From: Chromatocurvus sp046260765
GTDB taxonomy: Bacteria; Pseudomonadota; Gammaproteobacteria; Pseudomonadales; Halieaceae
Assembly: GCA_046260765.1 (NCBI GenBank)
Contig: JBHEOO010000004.1
Span: 52,659-116,658 of the forward strand
Direction: 5' to 3'
Length of the DNA stretch: 64,000 bases
Position 1 is the first letter of the stretch; every line of letters starts with the position of its first letter. Below the pieces are notes generated by a model. That model saw only the letters and a list, made by a program, of their open reading frames with translations. It did not search any database and was not told the origin of the DNA. The position numbers and the translations under genes were made by a program. Below, piece by piece: positions 8,689 to 17,852 of this stretch.

Positions 8689-9800
8689 AGTGGACACTGG
8701 TGGAAACGCAGCAGCAGCTGGACAGCGTTCTCCCGGCGCTCTCGCGAGCGAGCGAGCTTGCGGTCGATACCGAATTCATGCGCCGCAACACCTTTTTTCC
8801 ACAGATCGCCTTACTTCAGCTGAGCGCTGGTGAACACGCCATTCTCATAGACCCTCTGGGTATAGAAGATACAACGCCGATTCGCGATCTGTTTGCCGAT
8901 AAGCGTATCGTCAAGGTACTGCACTCGGCGAGTGAGGATCTTGAGGTATTTGATCGCTGGCTGCAGCTTTCACCGCAGCCCTTGTTCGACACCCAGCGCG
9001 CTGCCGGATTTCTTGACCGGGGTTTCGGCCTCGGGTACCGCGCCATGGTCGAGGCCTATTGCGATGTCCAGCTGGACAAGGGTGAGACCCGCTCTGACTG
9101 GCTGCAGCGTCCCCTCAGTACATCGCAATGCGATTACGCTGCGCTTGACGTTGCTTATCTGCTGCCAGTGTATCGCGACATGCGCGCGGCGGTAGAAGTG
9201 GAAGGCAAGCTCGACTGGGTATTTGAAGACGGACAGGCTGCCTCTGACACTGCCGGCAGCGCCGCAGAGTCCTACTACCTGCGCATCAAGTCTGCCTGGA
9301 AGCTCAGTGGCCGTCAGTTGGCAGTGCTCCGGGCAGTCTGCGACTGGCGGGAATCAGAAGCTATGTCCCGTGACAAACCGCGCAGCTGGATTATTCCTGA
9401 CGCTGCCTGCCTGGACATTGCACGCAGCGCTGAACTCGACGCCGAGAGCCTGGCGAGGGTTCCAGATCTCTCTACGGGAGTCCTGCGTCGCTACAGCGAT
9501 GAGTTGCTGGCCTGTGTGACAGCGGCGCGTGCCTTGCCGGACAACGAGCTGCCGCCCCTGCTGCCGGGGCCATTAAGCGCTGACGAGCGCCGACTGTTGA
9601 AGGCGCTGAAGCAGCGTGGCAAGCAGCTCGCAGGGGCCCTTGGCGCCGCCCCCGAGTCGCTACTGCCGGCGAAGGATTACGAAAAGTTGTTGCGCGAATC
9701 CCTCGGCGACATGGTCACCGTGCCCGGCCATTGGGACGGCTGGCGCAAGGCGCTGGTGATTGATCCACTGCGCAATTTCCTGACGGATAGGCGCACATGA
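8685..9800 (+). CDS. rnd: Ribonuclease D
   Basis: The 371-residue protein has the DEDD exonuclease core: D28 and E30 in VDTEFMRR, the second motif in HSASEDLEVFD (about 80-90) and the third in YAALDVAYL (about 150). HRDC-like helices follow (LSGRQLAVLRAVCDWRE near 210-225). RNase D trims the 3' ends of tRNA precursors and other stable RNAs. The gene overlaps recR upstream and ycgL downstream by four bases each, so it is expressed within this operon. Confidence 0.95.
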   Translation: MKWTLVETQQQLDSVLPALSRASELAVDTEFMRRNTFFPQIALLQLSAGEHAILIDPLGIEDTTPIRDLFADKRIVKVLHSASEDLEVFDRWLQLSPQPLFDTQRAAGFLDRGFGLGYRAMVEAYCDVQLDKGETRSDWLQRPLSTSQCDYAALDVAYLLPVYRDMRAAVEVEGKLDWVFEDGQAASDTAGSAAESYYLRIKSAWKLSGRQLAVLRAVCDWRESEAMSRDKPRSWIIPDAACLDIARSAELDAESLARVPDLSTGVLRRYSDELLACVTAARALPDNELPPLLPGPLSADERRLLKALKQRGKQLAGALGAAPESLLPAKDYEKLLRESLGDMVTVPGHWDGWRKALVIDPLRNFLTDRRT

Positions 9801-10066
9801 GACGGGTTATCGAGATCTTTGCCAGTTCGCGTCGCGAGGGTATGTACCTTTACACGCGACGCGAGCAGGTATGGAATGAACTTCCGGGGCCATTGCGACA
9901 GGCCTTTGGCGACCCCAGACGCGTCATGACGCTGATGTTGACACCTGAGCGGCGGCTCGCGCGCGCCAGCGCCGCCGAGGTTATTGCGGCGATCGATGAC
10001 AAGGGGTTTTTTCTGCAGATGCCACCCGCTTATTCAGATGCAGTGATGCGGCAACCTGATGAATGA
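9797..10066 (+). CDS. ycgL: YcgL-domain protein
   Basis: An 89-residue protein starting in the ATGA overlap with rnd. The sequence SSRREGMYLYTRREQVWNELP and the ending DKGFFLQMP are characteristic of the YcgL family (UPF0745). The family is small and soluble, its role is not settled, and it commonly follows rnd in Pseudomonas-like genomes. It overlaps ycgN by eight bases. Confidence 0.9.
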   Translation: MRRVIEIFASSRREGMYLYTRREQVWNELPGPLRQAFGDPRRVMTLMLTPERRLARASAAEVIAAIDDKGFFLQMPPAYSDAVMRQPDE

Positions 10067-10508
10067 TGCTTGGTGGAACAGATTGACGCTGAGCGAACTG
10101 TCGACCGAGCAGTGGGAGCAACTCTGCGACGGCTGCGGGCAGTGTTGCCTGCATGTCCTTGAAGACGATGAGACCGGGGAATTTGTGCGTACGAGTGTGC
10201 ACTGTCGCTACCTCGACCCGTCGGCATGCCGCTGTACAGACTACGCAAATCGCCTGCACAACGTGCCGGCCTGTGTTGCGCTCACGCCCACAACGGCGGC
10301 ACTCTACGACTGGCTTCCGTCCACCTGTGCCTACCGCCTGCGGGCGGTTGGACTCCCCCTGCCGGACTGGCATCCACTTGAGACCAACGATTCAAACAGC
10401 GTCCACCATGCCGGTATTTCTGCGCGCGGCCGCATCATCAGTGAAGAATTCGTACCGGAGGATCATATGGATGAATATGTCATGCACTGGGTCGGGCAGG
10501 GGGACTGA
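10059..10508 (+). CDS. ycgN: YcgN-family cysteine-cluster protein
   Basis: This 149-residue protein carries the CDGCGQCCLH cluster near residues 24-33 and further cysteines in the CRYLD and CRCTDY segments. The pattern defines the YcgN/UPF0260 group of the zinc- or iron-binding CxxCxxCC superfamily. No biochemical role is firmly known. It overlaps the end of ycgL and is followed by a small membrane protein three bases later. Confidence 0.9.
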   Translation: MNDAWWNRLTLSELSTEQWEQLCDGCGQCCLHVLEDDETGEFVRTSVHCRYLDPSACRCTDYANRLHNVPACVALTPTTAALYDWLPSTCAYRLRAVGLPLPDWHPLETNDSNSVHHAGISARGRIISEEFVPEDHMDEYVMHWVGQGD

Positions 10509-10511
10509 GAC

Positions 10512-10844
10512 ATGTTGACCGAAACCGGATACCTGGTCGCGATGACGGTCTATCTGATTGCCGGACTTTTCACCTGCGTGGTCGGCGCGCGCTGGGTAGC
10601 GAAGCGGCCGGGTTGGCGGCTGGGATGGTTTCTCACTGGCGCGGCACTGCTGTTAACGCCTGCGTTTCCTTCGCCGGGTATGGATACCCTTGCGCCGGCG
10701 AGCATCGTGGCCGGTTTTCAGCTGGCTACCGCGGGTGTCGAGCCGGCAATGCACGCACTGCGTCCGCTCGCGCTCACTGTTGCGGCAGCGTGGCTGTTTA
10801 CCCTGGTGGCCGCCGTCGTGCTCTGGCAGCGCAGCAGACGCTAG
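10512..10844 (+). CDS. Small three-span membrane protein, function unknown
   Basis: The 110-residue sequence has three hydrophobic segments: about 7-27, about 36-52 and about 88-104, the last followed by QRSRR. The Arg/Lys-rich KRPGWR loop suggests a cytoplasmic turn. It is likely co-transcribed with ycgN. I do not recognise the family. Confidence 0.75.
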   Translation: MLTETGYLVAMTVYLIAGLFTCVVGARWVAKRPGWRLGWFLTGAALLLTPAFPSPGMDTLAPASIVAGFQLATAGVEPAMHALRPLALTVAAAWLFTLVAAVVLWQRSRR

Positions 10845-10921
10845 CGGTTGCCCGACTTGCGCAGGCACCCTGGCAATCGGTAACCTTCCGCATTCTTTTT
10901 TGTCACGGGCATGGGCATATT

Positions 10922-11767
10922 ATGAAATTCACTGGAACCAGGAACTACGTCGCTACCGACGATCTGCGCATGGCAGTTGATGCTGCGGTCAATCTGCAGC
11001 GGCCCCTGCTCATCAAGGGAGAGCCCGGCACAGGCAAGACCATGCTTGCGGAAGAGGTGGCAGAGGGCCTGGGCAAGCCGCTGATACAGTGGCACATCAA
11101 GTCGACGACCAAGGCGCAGCAGGGCCTGTACGAATACGATGCTGTTTCCCGCCTGCGCGATTCGCAGCTGGGCGACGAAAAGGTCTACGACATCGGCAAC
11201 TACATCAGGCGCGGCAAGCTCTGGGACGCCTTCGCAGCGGAAGAGCAGGTGGTGCTGTTGATTGACGAGATCGACAAGGCGGACATCGAGTTCCCGAATG
11301 ACCTGCTGGTAGAGCTGGATCGAATGGAGTTCTATGTCTACGAGACGGGAGAAACCGTTCGCGCGGTGCACCGGCCAATCATTATCATTACCAGCAACAA
11401 TGAAAAAGAACTGCCAGATGCGTTTCTTCGTCGTTGCTTCTTTCACTTTATTAACTTCCCCGACCGCGACACCATGCGACAGATCATCGATGTGCACTAT
11501 CCGGGTATTGCGCAGTCGCTGGTGCAGGAGGCAATGGAGATCTTCTTTGATCTGCGGTCTGTACCCGGCCTGAAAAAAAAGCCGTCTACCTCAGAGCTGA
11601 TCGACTGGCTCAAACTGCTGATGGCTGATGATATTCCCGACGAAATCCTGCGAGAACGCGACCAGAGCAAGGCGATACCGCCACTCTATGGCGCTTTGCT
11701 CAAGAACGAGCAGGACGTTCATCTGCTTGAGCGTCTTGCATTCATGCATCGAAGAGAGTCTCGCTAA
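10922..11767 (+). CDS. MoxR-family AAA+ ATPase
   Basis: The 281-residue product has Walker A GEPGTGKTM (about 35-43), Walker B LLIDEIDKAD (about 111-120), and sensor-type motifs IITSNNEKELPDAFLRRC and FINFPD. MoxR ATPases act as chaperones that insert cofactors or remodel partners, usually together with a VWA protein; that partner follows five bases downstream. An upstream in-frame ATG was rejected because homologues begin at MKFTGT, which lies right before the AAA domain. Confidence 0.92.
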   Translation: MKFTGTRNYVATDDLRMAVDAAVNLQRPLLIKGEPGTGKTMLAEEVAEGLGKPLIQWHIKSTTKAQQGLYEYDAVSRLRDSQLGDEKVYDIGNYIRRGKLWDAFAAEEQVVLLIDEIDKADIEFPNDLLVELDRMEFYVYETGETVRAVHRPIIIITSNNEKELPDAFLRRCFFHFINFPDRDTMRQIIDVHYPGIAQSLVQEAMEIFFDLRSVPGLKKKPSTSELIDWLKLLMADDIPDEILRERDQSKAIPPLYGALLKNEQDVHLLERLAFMHRRESR

Positions 11768-11772
11768 GCGCC

Positions 11773-12948
11773 ATGCTGGTCAATTTTTTTCACGGGCTGC
11801 GCGACGCCGGTATACCGGTGACGACGCGCGAGCTGCTGGATCTGCTGGAAGGACTCAAGCAGCATGTGGTGATGGGTAGTGTGGATGACTTCTACCTTTT
11901 CAGCCGTACCTGCCTGGTCAAGGACGAAAAGTATTACGATCGTTTCGACAAGGCCTTTGGCGCCCATTTCAAGGATCTGGAGGCGCTGGATGACGTGATA
12001 GAGGCGCTTATTCCGGATGACTGGTTGCGCTCCGAATTCCTGAAGAACCTGTCCGAGGAAGAGAAGGCAAAAATCGAGTCCCTGGGCGGCCTCGAGAAGC
12101 TTATCGAGGAGTTCAGGAAACGGCTTGAAGAGCAGGAAAAACGGCATGAAGGTGGCAACAAATGGATCGGCACCGGTGGAACGTCGCCTTTCGGACAGCA
12201 GGGTTATCATCCGGAAGGCATTCGCGTCGGTCCAAATGGCGGCAATCGCCGTGCAGTAAAAGTCTGGGACAGGCGCGATTTCCGCAACCTCGATGATTCG
12301 GTGGAGCTGGGCACGCGCAACGTGAAGATGGCGTTGAGGCGCCTGCGCAAGTTTGCCCGCACCGGCTCCGCAGATGAGCTGGATCTCGATGACACCATTC
12401 ATTCGACAGCGCGCAACGCAGGTCTCCTCGACATCAAGATGGTGCCGGAGCGGCACAACGCGGTGAAAGTGCTGTTGTTTTTCGATGTGGGGGGTTCCAT
12501 GGATCCCCATGTTCGCGTCTGCGAAGAGCTGTTCTCGGCGGCACGCACCGAGTTCAAGCACATGGAAAACTTCTATTTCCATAATTTTCTCTACGAGAGC
12601 GTGTGGCGTAACAACGTGCGGCGTCACAATGAACGCACGCCGGTGATGGATATCCTTCACAAGTACGGACATGACTACAAGGTGATCATTGTTGGCGATG
12701 CGGCAATGTCACCCTATGAAATTGTGCAGCCTGGTGGCTCTGTGGAACACTGGAATGACGAGGCGGGGGAAGTCTGGTTGCGCCGGCTGCGTCGGACCTA
12801 TGAAAAGACCGTCTGGATCAATCCGGTGCCGAAGGATGAGTGGGAGTTCACGCAGTCTGTCAGTATGACCCACCAGCTGATGGATGGGCATATGTATCCG
12901 CTGACGCTTAAGGGGCTGGAGGATGCAATGGGGTTTCTCTCACGTTGA
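11773..12948 (+). CDS. VWA domain protein, CoxE-like partner of MoxR
   Basis: This 391-residue protein has a charged helical N-terminal half with a coiled-coil-like stretch (about 90-130) and a C-terminal von Willebrand A domain. Its MIDAS-like motif is FFDVGGSMDPH (about 236-246). The first Ser of the classical DxSxS is Gly here, as I recall being usual in this CoxE-like subfamily. Together with the upstream MoxR it forms a chaperone pair whose client is unknown. Its end overlaps the convergent RNA methylase by nine bases. Confidence 0.88.
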   Translation: MLVNFFHGLRDAGIPVTTRELLDLLEGLKQHVVMGSVDDFYLFSRTCLVKDEKYYDRFDKAFGAHFKDLEALDDVIEALIPDDWLRSEFLKNLSEEEKAKIESLGGLEKLIEEFRKRLEEQEKRHEGGNKWIGTGGTSPFGQQGYHPEGIRVGPNGGNRRAVKVWDRRDFRNLDDSVELGTRNVKMALRRLRKFARTGSADELDLDDTIHSTARNAGLLDIKMVPERHNAVKVLLFFDVGGSMDPHVRVCEELFSAARTEFKHMENFYFHNFLYESVWRNNVRRHNERTPVMDILHKYGHDYKVIIVGDAAMSPYEIVQPGGSVEHWNDEAGEVWLRRLRRTYEKTVWINPVPKDEWEFTQSVSMTHQLMDGHMYPLTLKGLEDAMGFLSR

Positions 12949-13737
12949 TTGGCGCAGCAGTCCGGCATAACCAACCAGCGCGGCACTGACAGCCACATTG
13001 AGAGATTCGACGCCCTCGGCCATGGGAATAGACAGGGGAGAGTGCTTAAGGGTTCGGGTTTCCGCAGAGAGCCCATCGGTTTCACCGCCAAGAATGAACA
13101 GGGAACGGTCGGCAAATACCGTGTCGAACAGCGACTGCTTTGCGTCCGCTTCAAGCGTGTACAGCGTGAAGCCGGCATCAAGGCAGGCGTGCGCAGCGCC
13201 TGCAATGCGTTCACAGCGAAGAAGGGGGGCGGCATACACCGTGCCGGCGCTGGCTTTTATCACCAGAGGACCGAGTGCCGGGTTACCGTGGTCGGCATAC
13301 AGCACGCCGTTCATTCCGGCGCCCCTCGCCGAGCGTAGAGACATGCCCATATTCTGGGGATTGGTGACGCCATCAAAGGCCAGTAGGCGAGTGCGGCACC
13401 CGGGCTCAAGGCTGCCAAGGTATGCCTCGAGAGATTGGAAGCCGGGACACTGCACGTCCAGCGCCACGCCCTGGTCCTGTTTGCCGTTGCGGGATATTCG
13501 GGACAGTTCGGCGCGGTTGTGCTCGCGTACTTCCATGCCGCGTTGTGCTGCCAGTGTGCGCAGCTCTCTTACCAGTCCGTCCTCACGGTTACTGCTGGCG
13601 AGGTGCAGAGTACGGCAATCGAGATCGGGGGCGCGCATGGCTTCAAGGGCAGGTTTGCGACCGTATACGGTAAGCATGCGGCGAAACTGCTCGCGACGCC
13701 GGACGTAATCATTACCGTCTTTGGAGGTAGCGCTCAT
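12940..13737 (-). CDS. TrmH/SpoU-family RNA 2'-O-methyltransferase
   Basis: This 265-residue protein has an N-terminal substrate-binding domain beginning VYGRKPALEAM and a SPOUT catalytic domain. The trefoil-knot motifs are NPQNMGMSLRSA (about 154-165), LGGETDGLS (about 217-225) and IPMAEGVESLNVAVS (about 236-250). Such enzymes methylate ribose 2'-OH in rRNA or tRNA using SAM; the exact target is not evident. Its start is only 20 bases from the divergent thioredoxin-fold gene, so the two promoters must lie inside each other's coding sequence. Confidence 0.9.
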   Translation of the reverse strand: MSATSKDGNDYVRRREQFRRMLTVYGRKPALEAMRAPDLDCRTLHLASSNREDGLVRELRTLAAQRGMEVREHNRAELSRISRNGKQDQGVALDVQCPGFQSLEAYLGSLEPGCRTRLLAFDGVTNPQNMGMSLRSARGAGMNGVLYADHGNPALGPLVIKASAGTVYAAPLLRCERIAGAAHACLDAGFTLYTLEADAKQSLFDTVFADRSLFILGGETDGLSAETRTLKHSPLSIPMAEGVESLNVAVSAALVGYAGLLRQST

Positions 13738-13757
13738 TAAAATCGGGAGAATCCGCT

Positions 13758-14015
13758 ATGAAAAGTGACAGCCGGCATCGTATCGTGCTGTACAGTACGG
13801 AAGCCTGCCACCTGTGTGAACTGGCTTCGGCGATGCTGGAAAAGGTTGTACGTGATATACCCGATGCCAGCTACACGATCGTTGATATCAGCGATAGCGA
13901 TGGATTGTTTGACCGTTATGGATGGCTTATACCGGTGGTGCGCTTCGCTGATGGTTCTGAACTCAACTGGCCGTTTGACGAATCCGATGTGCGCAGTCGC
14001 GTAACGGCATCGTGA
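13758..14015 (+). CDS. Glutaredoxin-like thioredoxin-fold protein (DUF836 type)
   Basis: An 85-residue protein with the redox motif ACHLCEL near residues 15-21 and the cis-Pro segment LIPVVRF near 58-64, typical of short glutaredoxin-like proteins of the DUF836 group. A thiol redox role is likely but unproven. GGGAG lies about eight bases before the ATG. Confidence 0.87.
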   Translation: MKSDSRHRIVLYSTEACHLCELASAMLEKVVRDIPDASYTIVDISDSDGLFDRYGWLIPVVRFADGSELNWPFDESDVRSRVTAS

Positions 14016-14055
14016 GCGCCATTGCAAATGCCACTGTGAGGTCACCCGGGGTTGA

Positions 14056-14496
14056 TCAGCGGGATACGCCGACGCGAACCGCCAGTACATCGCAGGTGGC
14101 ACCGTGCAGCACACCATTCGCCGTTGAGCCCATCAGGAGCGCCAGCCCGTAGCGTCCATGGCTGCCCACGACGATAAGGTCAGCACCGATCTCTTCGGCC
14201 AGTGCATGGATTTCCACTTCAGGCCGGCCCAGCACGACGTGTCGCCGATCGTCTGCAATGGTCTGTTCGGTTGCGAATTTTTCCAGCTGCTGCGATGCCT
14301 GCTGGTGGATTTCATCCTGAATGCCGGAGAAATCCATCGGGATATCGCCACCATAGGCAAAGCTGAGCGGTTCAATCACGTGGACGATGTGCAGCTCGGC
14401 ACTGTTGTTGGTGGCTATTGCCCTTGCGCGCTCGGCGACTTCCGCTGAGTCATCAGTCAGATCAACCGCCATCAGGATTTTTGTATAGTTGGCCAT
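14056..14496 (-). CDS. Universal stress protein UspA family
   Basis: The 146-residue product begins YTKILMAVDLTDDS and ends with the nucleotide-binding pattern VVGSHGRYGLALLMGSTANGVLH, which matches the G-x2-G-x9-G-S/T pattern of ATP-binding Usp proteins. I chose the ATG at 14496 rather than one 62 codons upstream because GGAG lies six bases before it and the family begins at this beta strand. It is a single gene with its own promoter at 14531-14558. The family is involved in survival under stress and stasis. Confidence 0.92.
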   Translation of the reverse strand: MANYTKILMAVDLTDDSAEVAERARAIATNNSAELHIVHVIEPLSFAYGGDIPMDFSGIQDEIHQQASQQLEKFATEQTIADDRRHVVLGRPEVEIHALAEEIGADLIVVGSHGRYGLALLMGSTANGVLHGATCDVLAVRVGVSR

Positions 14497-14530
14497 GAAT
14501 GCTCCGGTATCTGAATGGCTTGAACTGTGT

Positions 14531-14558
14531 TTTATATCACAAGCGGTGGCCGCTGCAA
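14531..14558 (-). promoter_or_regulatory. Sigma-70 promoter of the universal stress gene
   Basis: On the minus strand, TTGCAG (14558-14553) and TATAAA (14536-14531) are separated by 16 bases. They lie about 35-60 bases before the usp start codon. Both hexamers are good matches to the consensus. Confidence 0.6.
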
Positions 14559-14605
14559 TGCCGTCAGTGCTTTTTTCGCAGCACACTTGATCTGGGTCAG
14601 CGACT

Positions 14606-15070
14606 ATGTGGACGTATGTCTTTATTGCGGTGGTTGTCGCGCTTGCGATTGCGCCTCTGCTGCATTTTTTACCGACAGCCACGCAGCGGCGACAGGCCGC
14701 GCTGCGTGAGGAGGCAGCGCTCGCGGGATTGTTCGTGGAGTTTCGCGATCTCCCGGGCTATGGTCCGCGCCTCGAGCGGATGAGTCGAAGCGAGCGTCAG
14801 GTCGTGTATTACGGCGCCCGGCTGCCGGCCGCCAGGGGTGAGGGCCATAAACGGCAAAGCTGGTGGCGCGTGGACGACACCTGGCGCGGTGGGCCCCAGC
14901 GCCTGGCTCCCCTGCCGTCTGCGCTGGAGGATCTGCCATCGTCTGTGCTCGCTGCAAGCGTGGACAGCAACAGCTGCGGCGTCTATTGGCGGGAGGGCGG
15001 GGACAGCGTTGATGTTGGTCGAGTCATCCACTGTGTTACGGTCTGGCGGTCGGATCTGGCAGAACGCTGA
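14606..15070 (+). CDS. Membrane-anchored protein of unknown function
   Basis: The 154-residue sequence has one N-terminal membrane span (about 3-23) followed by a basic/acidic helix (TQRRQAALREEAALAGLF) and a soluble domain with conserved-looking aromatic residues (VVYYGARL, SWWRVDD, GVYWREGGD). It appears to be anchored in the inner membrane. It lies just upstream of topA. I do not recognise the family. Confidence 0.7.
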   Translation: MWTYVFIAVVVALAIAPLLHFLPTATQRRQAALREEAALAGLFVEFRDLPGYGPRLERMSRSERQVVYYGARLPAARGEGHKRQSWWRVDDTWRGGPQRLAPLPSALEDLPSSVLAASVDSNSCGVYWREGGDSVDVGRVIHCVTVWRSDLAER

Positions 15071-15177
15071 TCGGGTTTCCCCTTGACCCACGCTGAGCGG
15101 GCCTTTATATATGCCAGTCGTTTTTTTGCGCCGGCTTTCTCTGCGGCCGTCACTGCTGAGGTAACACCAAAGCCTGT

Positions 15178-17850
15178 ATGGGTAAATCACTAGTCATTGT
15201 CGAATCGCCTGCCAAGGCGAAAACGATTAACAAGTACCTGGGGCCGGACTTTATCGTCAAGTCCAGCGTCGGCCATATTCGCGACCTGCCCACCTCGGGC
15301 GGAGGCACCCGCACGCCGGACCCGAAAGAGCGCGCGGCTCAGGCGGCGCGCACCCGCAAGATGTCACCGGAAAAGAAAGCCGAGCACCGCAAGCAGAAGG
15401 CGCGCCAGCAGCTGGTGCGCCGCATGGGTATCGATCCCTCGCATAACTGGGAGGCGCATTACGAGATTCTGCCGGGTAAAGAGAAGGTCGTCAGTGAGCT
15501 GAAACAGCTCGCCGCCAAGGCCGACGCAGTCTACCTCGCTACCGACCTCGACAGAGAAGGCGAAGCGATTGCCTGGCATCTGCGCGAGGCAATCGGCGGT
15601 GATGATTCGCGCTACCAGCGCGTGGTGTTCAACGAGATTACCCGAAACGCGATCAAGGAAGCATTCTCGCGCCCCTCGGAGCTTGACATCAACCGCGTCA
15701 ACGCGCAGCAGGCACGCCGGTTCCTCGATCGGGTTGTCGGCTACATGGTTTCGCCGCTTTTGTGGGCCAAAGTCGCCCGTGGCCTGTCAGCCGGCCGGGT
15801 GCAGTCGGTCGCGGTGAAGCTTATCGTCGAGCGCGAGCGTGAGATTCGCGCATTTGTGCCCGAGGAGTTCTGGGAGATTCATGCGGATCTCAAGGCCAAA
15901 GGGCTTGAGGCGGCGCGCTTTGAGGTCCGCAAAGACCGCGGCGAGAAGTTCCGCCCCAGTGACGAAAAGACAGCGATGGCGGCGCATGCGCGGCTGGCAG
16001 AGGCGGATTATCGCGTCGCCGGGCGCGAGGACAAGCCCACGCGCTCAAATGCGCCTGCGCCTTTCATTACGTCAACCCTGCAGCAGTCCGCGAGCACCCG
16101 TCTCGGCTTCAGCGTGAAGAAAACCATGACGCTGGCGCAGCGGCTGTATGAGGCTGGCTATATCACCTATATGCGTACGGATTCGACCAATCTGAGCAAG
16201 GACGCTGTTGCCAGCTGCCGCGACTATATTGGCAAGAACTTCGGTGCGCGTTACCTCCCCGAGGCGCCGAAAGTCTACGCCTCGAAGGACGGCGCGCAGG
16301 AAGCGCATGAGGCCATCCGTCCATCGGATGTCAACACGCTGCAGTCAAATCTTTCCAACATGGAGCGCGATGCAGAGCGCCTGTACGAGTTGATCTGGCG
16401 CCAGTTCGTGGCCAGTCAGATGCCCTCTGCCGAATACACCTCCACTACTATCACCGTGGCGGCCGAAGACTTTGAGTTGGCGGCCCGCGGCCGCATCATT
16501 CGATTTGACGGTTACACCCGGGTGCTGCCACCGAGTGGGCGCAAGGGCGAGGATACGGTGCTCCCGGACGTATCCAAGGGCGATGTACTTGAGTTGATCA
16601 AGCTGGAGCCGACGCAGCATTTCACCAAGCCAACCCCGCGCTACGCCGAGGCAAGCCTGGTGCGTGAGCTTGAGAAACGCGGTATCGGACGCCCGTCCAC
16701 GTACGCGTCGATCATTTCGACCATCCAGGATCGGGGATACGTTCGCCTGGAGAACAAGCGATTTTACGCGGAAAAAATGGGAGATATCGTCACCGAGCGA
16801 TTGCAGGGCAGCTTCAGCGAGCTGCTCGATTACGGGTTCACTGCGAGCATGGAGGAGAATCTTGACGATGTCGCCACCGGCAAGCTGGCCTGGCGCGACC
16901 TGCTCGACACTTTCTACGCAGAGTTCAGCGGCCTGCTCGAGAAGGCAGAGCTGCCAGAACCCGATGGAATGCAGCCCAACGAACCCACCATGACGGATAT
17001 CGCCTGCGGCAAGTGTGGTCGGCCCATGCAGATCCGCACGGCCAGCACGGGTGTGTTCCTGGGTTGCTCCGGATACGCACTGCCACCGAAAGAGCGCTGC
17101 AAGAATACGATCAACCTGGTGCCCGGTGACGAGGCGATCCGCGAGGACGCCGACGATGAAGCCGAGTCGAGGCTGTTACGCAGCAAGCATCGCTGCCCAT
17201 TGTGCAACGCCGCCATGGACAGCTACCTGATTGATGAAGCAAGAAAGCTGCATGTGTGCGGCAATAATCCTGATTGCGAAGGATTTGAGGTCGAGCACGG
17301 CAAGTTTAAGATCAAGGGGTATGAGGGCCCGGTTATTGACTGCGACAAGTGCGGTGCCTCCATGCAGCTGAAGACAGGACGTTTCGGGAAATACTTCGGC
17401 TGCACCTCCGAGGATTGTAAAAATACCCGAAAGCTCCTGCGCAGCGGCGAGCCTGCGCCGCCCAAAATGGACCCGGTTCCCATGCCTGAACTCGCCTGTG
17501 AAAAGGTGGAGGATACCTACGTTCTGCGTGACGGGGCAGCGGGTCTGTTCCTTGCCGCCAGCCAGTTTCCGCGTAACCGGGAGACACGCGCACCCTTTGT
17601 GGATGAGTTGTTGCCACACAAGAGCGAGATAGATCCAAAGTACGAGTTTCTTTTTAGCGCCCCGACTACCGATGACGCGAAGAACCGGGCGCAGATCCGC
17701 TTCAGTCGCAAGACCAAAGAGCAGTACGTCATGACAGAGAAAGACGGCAAGGCGACAGGCTGGAAGGCGTTCTATGAGAAGGGCAAGTGGGTGCAGGAGG
17801 GCAGCGGCAAACCAGCACGGGCGCGCAAAAAAACAAAAAAGGCCAGTTAA
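15178..17850 (+). CDS. topA: DNA topoisomerase I
   Basis: This 890-residue type IA topoisomerase relaxes negatively supercoiled DNA. The Toprim domain starts at SLVIVESPAKAKTI and contains ATDLDREGEAIAWHL. The active-site Tyr is in GYITYMRTDSTN (about Y331). HEAIRPSD follows, and the C-terminal region has three four-Cys zinc ribbons (first CGKCGRPM, second CPLC, third CDKCGASM) and a Lys-rich tail. The overall length is slightly above E. coli TopA (865). Confidence 0.97.
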   Translation: MGKSLVIVESPAKAKTINKYLGPDFIVKSSVGHIRDLPTSGGGTRTPDPKERAAQAARTRKMSPEKKAEHRKQKARQQLVRRMGIDPSHNWEAHYEILPGKEKVVSELKQLAAKADAVYLATDLDREGEAIAWHLREAIGGDDSRYQRVVFNEITRNAIKEAFSRPSELDINRVNAQQARRFLDRVVGYMVSPLLWAKVARGLSAGRVQSVAVKLIVEREREIRAFVPEEFWEIHADLKAKGLEAARFEVRKDRGEKFRPSDEKTAMAAHARLAEADYRVAGREDKPTRSNAPAPFITSTLQQSASTRLGFSVKKTMTLAQRLYEAGYITYMRTDSTNLSKDAVASCRDYIGKNFGARYLPEAPKVYASKDGAQEAHEAIRPSDVNTLQSNLSNMERDAERLYELIWRQFVASQMPSAEYTSTTITVAAEDFELAARGRIIRFDGYTRVLPPSGRKGEDTVLPDVSKGDVLELIKLEPTQHFTKPTPRYAEASLVRELEKRGIGRPSTYASIISTIQDRGYVRLENKRFYAEKMGDIVTERLQGSFSELLDYGFTASMEENLDDVATGKLAWRDLLDTFYAEFSGLLEKAELPEPDGMQPNEPTMTDIACGKCGRPMQIRTASTGVFLGCSGYALPPKERCKNTINLVPGDEAIREDADDEAESRLLRSKHRCPLCNAAMDSYLIDEARKLHVCGNNPDCEGFEVEHGKFKIKGYEGPVIDCDKCGASMQLKTGRFGKYFGCTSEDCKNTRKLLRSGEPAPPKMDPVPMPELACEKVEDTYVLRDGAAGLFLAASQFPRNRETRAPFVDELLPHKSEIDPKYEFLFSAPTTDDAKNRAQIRFSRKTKEQYVMTEKDGKATGWKAFYEKGKWVQEGSGKPARARKKTKKAS

Positions 17851-17852
17851 GC

